Shown piece by piece: positions 59,546 through 64,000 of a DNA stretch of 64,000 nucleotides. The DNA is taken from NCBI RefSeq assembly GCF_050003625.1, contig NC_134400.1, forward strand, positions 61,752,241-61,816,240, given 5' to 3'. Source of the DNA: Haematobia irritans. Its lineage: Eukaryota > Arthropoda > Insecta > Diptera > Muscidae. The notes below the pieces were generated by a model. The model saw nothing but the letters and a program-made list of their open reading frames with translations, was not told where the DNA came from and made no database searches. The stretch's first letter is position 1, and the number at the start of each line of letters is the position of its first letter. A program made the position numbers and the translations under genes.

Positions 59546-60823
59546 TTTTTTTTTTAATGTACAAATTTATATTTACACTATATTAAATTTTTATAATGAT
59601 ACTTCGAAATGTGGGTTATTAAAGATTTATGGTCCGTAACAGTGCTTGATATAAACGAAATTGACTGATTTTTGGAAAAAATTTTTTATTTTGTTTAACG
59701 AACTAAGAAAAAAATTGTACCCCTAGTGCCAAAATGATAAACAAAACACATGTCCACACATACATAAAATGCTTCTCTCAAGGCGAAAACATATGCTGTT
59801 TGTTTTTCAAATGTCTATTCTCTTTATTCAAATTAAATAATATTTGGACTTAAGCATATCAAATTTTTGGCCTTATCATAAAACAGTTTTCCGAAGCAAC
59901 ATACAAGCGGTTTCACAGAAATTGTTCTCTTTTGATTCTTTCTCTGTGTTATGTTGATATCTTTCGTCAACTCTCCCGGTTTCCATCTGTATTTCTTTCT
60001 TATACTCTCTCTGTCGCTTTGAATAAAATATCACAACATATGTATGTTTAGTCGAAATTTGTAAATTTATATATGTTTGCATTCACACATATGATTTTTA
60101 TGAAACATTCATGCCCCAAACATAATATATTCTAACATATTAACATAGATGTCCCAAACATTTAGTGTTAGTTTAGGAACATTACATGTTTGCACTTAAA
60201 TATATTGTGTTTTAAAATTGGGCCCGAAACACATTTTGTTTATATCGGAACATATGAAAAACATATTTTTCTAACAGTGTAAGATAAATGTCTATCATCC
60301 TCTCCAGAGCCTTAAGTAGGAATGAGGATAAGCTGATTGGTCGGAAATCGTTCGCACTCGAGTGAGAAGTTTTTCCCGCTTTAGGTATGAAAACGACTTT
60401 TGTTTCCCTCCACTTTTCTGGAATATATGCTAAGTTTATACATCCTTTATATATCTCCGTCAACCAGAGGATAATTCTTTCAGCCACTTCTTGTAACTCC
60501 GCCAGAGTAATTCCATCAGGTCCGGGGGATTTGAATGGTCCAAAGCTATTTAACGCCCATCTTATTCTAGATTCCGATACAATTTCCTCGATAGGAAACG
60601 ACTGCTGAGCCACTGTGGCACCGCCAGAACCTGGTTCAACCGTCTGATTTCCAGGAAAATGTGTGTCCAATAGTACCTCCAGCGTCTCCTCACTGGACGT
60701 TGTCCAATTGCCCTCCGATGTTTTAATGAAACCTGGAGCGGAGTTAGTGGATGCTAGTACCTTCCGTAGTCTGGAGGCCTCGGACGTATTCTTAATACTA
60801 CTGCAGTAGTTCCAACATTCCAA

Positions 60824-61685
60824 GAGTTATGCTGAGCCTACCTCAGTTCTCGCTTGTATTCTCTCAGATTCTTCTTGTAAGCGTTCCAATCCTCAGAAGC
60901 TCTGGTGGACTTTGCTTTGTTAAAGATTCCTGCAGGATTTCCTCATAATACTTAACTCCGTAGACCACCATAGTGGTCGATTTTCCCCCCTTGGCTTCCC
61001 TCTAGGGCATGCAGCTTTCAGTGAGATGTTGAAGGCCTTAGTAATCCGCTCCACTACGTGTTCGATACCTTGCACAGTGCTCATATTTGTCTCTGGTATC
61101 GTCATATTGAACGATTCCCTATACCTATTCCAATCAGCTTTCCTAACATTTGGCGGTAATATGGTCTTTGAAGTACGAACAGCCAATCAGAAACTGATGT
61201 AGCGATGATCTGAGAAGCTAAGTTCCTCAAAACTTGCCACTCAGATATCTTATACAGTTCTGGAGAGGCCAATGCAACGTCCAAAACCTCTTGCCTGTTT
61301 TTGGTGACGAAGGTTGGTGCATTTCCCTTATTGCAAACTACCAGGTTAGTACGCAAAATAAACGCTATTAGCGACTCTCCCCATGCATTAGTATCACTAC
61401 TTCCCCAAATACTATATAATGAGTTTTCAGTGACTCCTCAATGAAGGAAGCAGAAACAAGTTTAGTTCGTTTTTAGCAATTATACATGCTCGATTTATAT
61501 CTTTACCGGTATTATGCAAAATTTTGAAACCCGGAGTGCTTAATTCACAAATCTTGTTCTTATGTATGGTTCTTGAATAAGAACTATATCTATGTCTCCT
61601 TTCATCAGGAGAACTTTTAAGGCAGCACAAGCGGCCTTACAATGGTGAAGATTTATCTGGAGGAATCGTAGAACCATCCAAATTT
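60824..61685 (-). pseudogene. ORF2 endonuclease domain (AP type)
   Basis: Reading from about 61680: a FLQINLHHCKAA-type start, VLLMKGDIDI-type strand and the QEPY motif region. Then come STPGFKILHNTGKDINRACI, NAPTFVTKNRQEVLDVALAS and SEWQVL. The catalytic SDHRY motif is present near 61205, but one base out of frame and followed at once by a stop. Several further frameshifts break the domain, so it is dead. Confidence 0.8.
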
Positions 61686-62525
61686 TCCACCGTTACATCA
61701 GCCGCTTCAATTGAGTCATCAAGGCCTTCCTCTTCACAGATCTCGGTGACTCTCGCAACAATCCGCGGTTCAGCTTTGGTTAGGTTTGAGCCTGTAGGGA
61801 CTTCCCGCATACGATGTTCGTCAATGTCTGCAGTTTTTATGTCTCAAGATTTTTCTTCTTCTGACTCTACCGGAGGCTTGTCCGTTTCGGAATCTTTTGG
61901 CTGGTCGCTTTTGTATACCTTCATATGGATATCATGAAAGGCATAACTTACACGCCCTTGGGTCTGGGCTAGATGTGGCAGCGACTCAATGTTCAATATA
62001 AACGCCGCATGTCGTCTTGGTCCATCCACCTCATCCAAACGACAAACCTTCTGGGTTACATTCCTTTAGTCTGTTTAGTATTGACTCAGGATCAGGAGGG
62101 TTGTGCTCTAGGTTTTGCCGGTATGTCTTTTTTATCGACTATCTCCAAAACGGCTCCTTCCCAAACTTCACCAATTAGCATCAAAACAGCTTTAAAGCAA
62201 TCCATAGACCTCGGGTCCGCAAATTCTATTAACTTATATCGTCCTTGATACCATCCAGCATCTTGGCGTCGAGGACTTGGTCCGGGAAACTTTTTTCGCA
62301 CCTCTTTCGTTCTTTGAATCTCTTTCGTGAGGGATTACCTCCTTTTGATGTCGTTACCTTAGAAAAGGTTCGACTTGCCTCAGTGTCGCCACCTGTAGAC
62401 CCGTCTACAGGTCGACTAATTGGGCCTGACTCTTGGTCACTGCCCAAATTTATAACTTCAGTCGATACCCGTCCACTGGGCCCTGAAGTTAGCAACCCAG
62501 TGGATGACTTTGAATTTCGCTGCAT
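61686..62525 (-). pseudogene. ORF1 (Gag-like) of the non-LTR element
   Basis: Begins at an ATG at 62525 with a Ser/Thr/Gly-rich N-terminus and a basic patch (SRKRFKERKR). After a frameshift near 62260 comes GWYQGRYKLIEFADPRSMDC...IGEVWEGAVLEIV, the conserved ORF1 core of this LINE type. After a second break, PRRHAAFILNIESLPHLAQT and an acidic tail (ESEEEKS). ORF1 proteins bind the element RNA. I could not see intact zinc knuckles. Confidence 0.7.
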
Positions 62526-62626
62526 GGTGGTTTAATTTTCCACCACACGTGAAATTCGTAATAAGTACTTATTACGATGAAGTAATCCGCTTTTAAAAAA
62601 TACGACCGTTCAGTTCGACGGTTAAA

Positions 62627-62672
62627 TACTAAGTAAGAAAAGTCTAAAGTCGGGCGGGGCTGACTATATTAT
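62627..62672 (+). mobile_element. B-family left-end fragment
   Basis: AAGTAAGAAAAGTCTAAAGTC followed by GGGCGGGGCTGACTATATTA, the left end of a B element cut at 62672 by J4. The non-LTR element lies between this fragment and the B piece at 55088-55140, as if it had inserted in a B copy. Confidence 0.65.
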
Positions 62673-62928
62673 CCCAGCAAAAAAATTTGGAAGTACTTCC
62701 AAAAGCACACCTTTAAAAGCACTTCCGGAAGATGCACTCCCAATGATGTTCTTTATTTTAACTACCCAGGAAGTTCTTTTAATTCAATTTTATATAACTT
62801 GGTTTTTTCATACTTTTAAAGGATAATTTTAACTTTTTTTGTTTCAAATAGGTTAAAAACGGTAAGAATTCATAAAATGGTACAAATCATTTAAATAATG
62901 TCGACAAAAATGCTAAATCAAATCTGGA
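62673..62928 (+). mobile_element. J-family element J4, cut by A6
   Basis: Starts CCCAGCAAAAAAATTTGGAA and includes GGAAGTACTTCCAAAAGCAC and TATAACTTGGTTTTTTCATA as in J3. It stops at the left end of A6 after CTAAATCAAATCTGG. Confidence 0.75.
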
Positions 62929-64000
62929 ACAAGTATATACGGCCGTAAGATCGGCCAGGCCGAATGTTATGTACCCTCCACCATGGATTGCATAGAAACT
63001 TGTACTAAAGACTGTCACCTAACCTAACCTAACACTTGCCGATGGCAAGGTATCTTAAAACTTTTTTTTTTTTTAAAGCCGATTAAATACGTATATAATT
63101 CAGTTTGACAAAACTTCCTATAGAAATAAAATTTTGACAAAATTTTGTATAGTAATACAATTTTGACAAAATTTTCTATAGAAATAAAATTTTGACAAAA
63201 TTTTCTATAGGAATAAAAATTTGGAAGATTATTTTTGGGGATCGGCTATATATAACTATATACCGAATTTCACCACGTACCAAATTTCAAGCGGATCGGA
63301 TGAAGGTCAAATCTGGGGATCGGTTTAAATGGGTGTTATATACAATTAAGACCGGTATGGACCAATTTTTGCATGGTTGTTAGAGACCATATACTAACAC
63401 CAGGTATCAAATTTCAACCGGATCGGGTGAATTTTGATCTTCCAAAGGGCTCCGGAGGTCAAATCTGGGATCGATTTATAGGGGGCTACATATAATTATG
63501 GACCGATATGGACCAATTCCTGCATCACTTACCAAACTTCAACCGAATCGGATGAATTTTGCTCATCCATGAGGCTCCGGAGGTCAAATCTGGGGATCGG
63601 TTTATATGGGGGCTATATATAATTATGCACCGATGTTTACCAATTTTTGCATGGTTGCTAGACACCATATACTAACACCATGTACCAAATTTCTGCCGGA
63701 TCGGATGAAATTTGCTTATCTTAGAGGCTCCGAAAGCCAAATCGAAGGATCGGTTTATATGGGGGCTATATATAATTATGGACCGACGTGGACCAATTTT
63801 AGCGTAGTTGTTAGAGTCTATATGCTAACGTCATGTACCAAATTTCAGCCGGATCGGATGAAATTTGCTTCTCTTAGAGGCTCCGCAAGCCAAATCTGGG
63901 GATCGGTTTATATGGGGACTATATATAATTATGGGCCGATATGGACCATTTTTGCGTGGTTGTTATAGACCATATGCTAACACCATGTACCAAATTTCAA
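62929..64000 (+). mobile_element. A-family element A6, continues past the window
   Basis: Left end ACAAGTATATACGGCCGTAA, a short CCTAACCTAACCTAAC run at 63018-63033, a few 29-bp units, then 153-bp units with landmarks at 63595, 63748 and 63901. The right end is outside the window. Confidence 0.8.

Larger units (their letters stand above)
58992..60279. mobile_element. O-family element, copy O2, inserted in RT
   Basis: Ends CACCCTCAAAAAAAATCGCT and (reversed) CACTGTTAGAAAAATATGTT, TA duplicated. Removing it with one TA joins RT codons for MIDIYL to RTSVDSSLL in frame. The interior has the arm motifs AACATATxATGTTTG, a reverse-strand tRNA-like module homologous to O1's, and a second, forward tRNA-like module. 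Confidence 0.88.
57790..60823 (-). pseudogene. ORF2 reverse transcriptase, split by O2
   Basis: From 60823 the reverse strand holds the RT N-terminal part: ALNSFGPFKSPGPDGI, the WRETKVVFIPKAGK block and DFRPISLSSFLLKALERMID. O2 then interrupts. From 58990 it continues with KLQHAYSKGRSAETALHELV, AFLDIEGPFNNV (the Asp motif A), GTPQGGVLSPLLWN and VVAYADDVALAV, the YADD catalytic box. GGIEIPFGDCAKYLGVILD follows, and after a frameshift near 58210 the thumb region (VVRPIMLYGVVVW). Motif A normally has FDN at the position of GPF, so it is altered. The N-terminal 60 residues also contain a linker with little similarity. Confidence 0.87.
55141..62625 (-). mobile_element. Decayed non-LTR retrotransposon (LOA/R1-like)
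   Basis: Reading on the reverse strand: a 5' region near 62530-62625, ORF1 (62525 to about 61800), then ORF2 with AP endonuclease, reverse transcriptase, RNase H and a C-terminal CCHC-like region, ending near 55200. A short 3' UTR ends in seven A next to B-family sequence. Frameshifts and stops break both ORFs. Two TA-flanked elements (O2 at 58992-60279 and J3 at 55773-57723) interrupt it. Presence of RNase H plus the INLHHCKAA-type endonuclease start suggests the LOA/R1 side of the Jockey group. Confidence 0.85.

Overview
The window looks like AT-rich, repeat-saturated DNA from a higher fly, most likely a calyptrate (muscid-type) dipteran. That is an inference from a rosa-like mariner remnant, a fly-type TATA plus initiator promoter in an LTR retrotransposon, LOA/R1-like non-LTR sequence, a tRNA-derived SINE and many small terminal-inverted-repeat (TIR) elements. 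I found no host protein-coding gene that I can support. Nearly every long reading frame belongs to a mobile element or is an artefact of a tandem repeat whose period is a multiple of three.

Layout. 1-20 kb: two families of elements with 153-bp tandem repeats (called A and B here), and nests of MITE-like elements (labels C, D, E, F, G, N, O, P etc. are local to this answer). 20.7-23.4 kb: a reverse-strand A element broken by a TA-flanked MITE, an internally deleted rosa-like transposon and a hAT MITE. 23.6-39.9 kb: SINE copies, PIF/Harbinger-, piggyBac- and CACTA-like MITEs, and another A element. 39.95-47.8 kb: the most interesting part. A B element holds a solo LTR (4-bp target duplication GGAG), which in turn holds a complete, young LTR retrotransposon (4-bp duplication AAAT; two 1,537-bp LTRs with one difference seen). 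That inner element encodes Gag, a DTG protease and an unrecognised 365-residue third protein, but no reverse transcriptase, RNase H or integrase. Its LTRs carry 13 tandem hairpins inside the transcribed R region. 48.2-55.1 kb: more MITEs and a retroposed fragment with a (TA)n tail and a 13-bp target duplication. 55.14-62.6 kb: a decayed reverse-strand non-LTR retrotransposon (ORF1, endonuclease, RT, RNase H), broken by two TA-flanked elements. 62.6-64 kb: pieces of B, J and a further A element that runs off the end.

How they fit together. The window is a stratigraphy of insertions. Many boundaries could be fixed because an uninterrupted copy of the target family is also present, or because removing an insert restores the reading frame. 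The intact gag-pro-ORF3 element is the only one that looks recently mobile. It would need RT and integrase supplied by a partner element that is not in this window.
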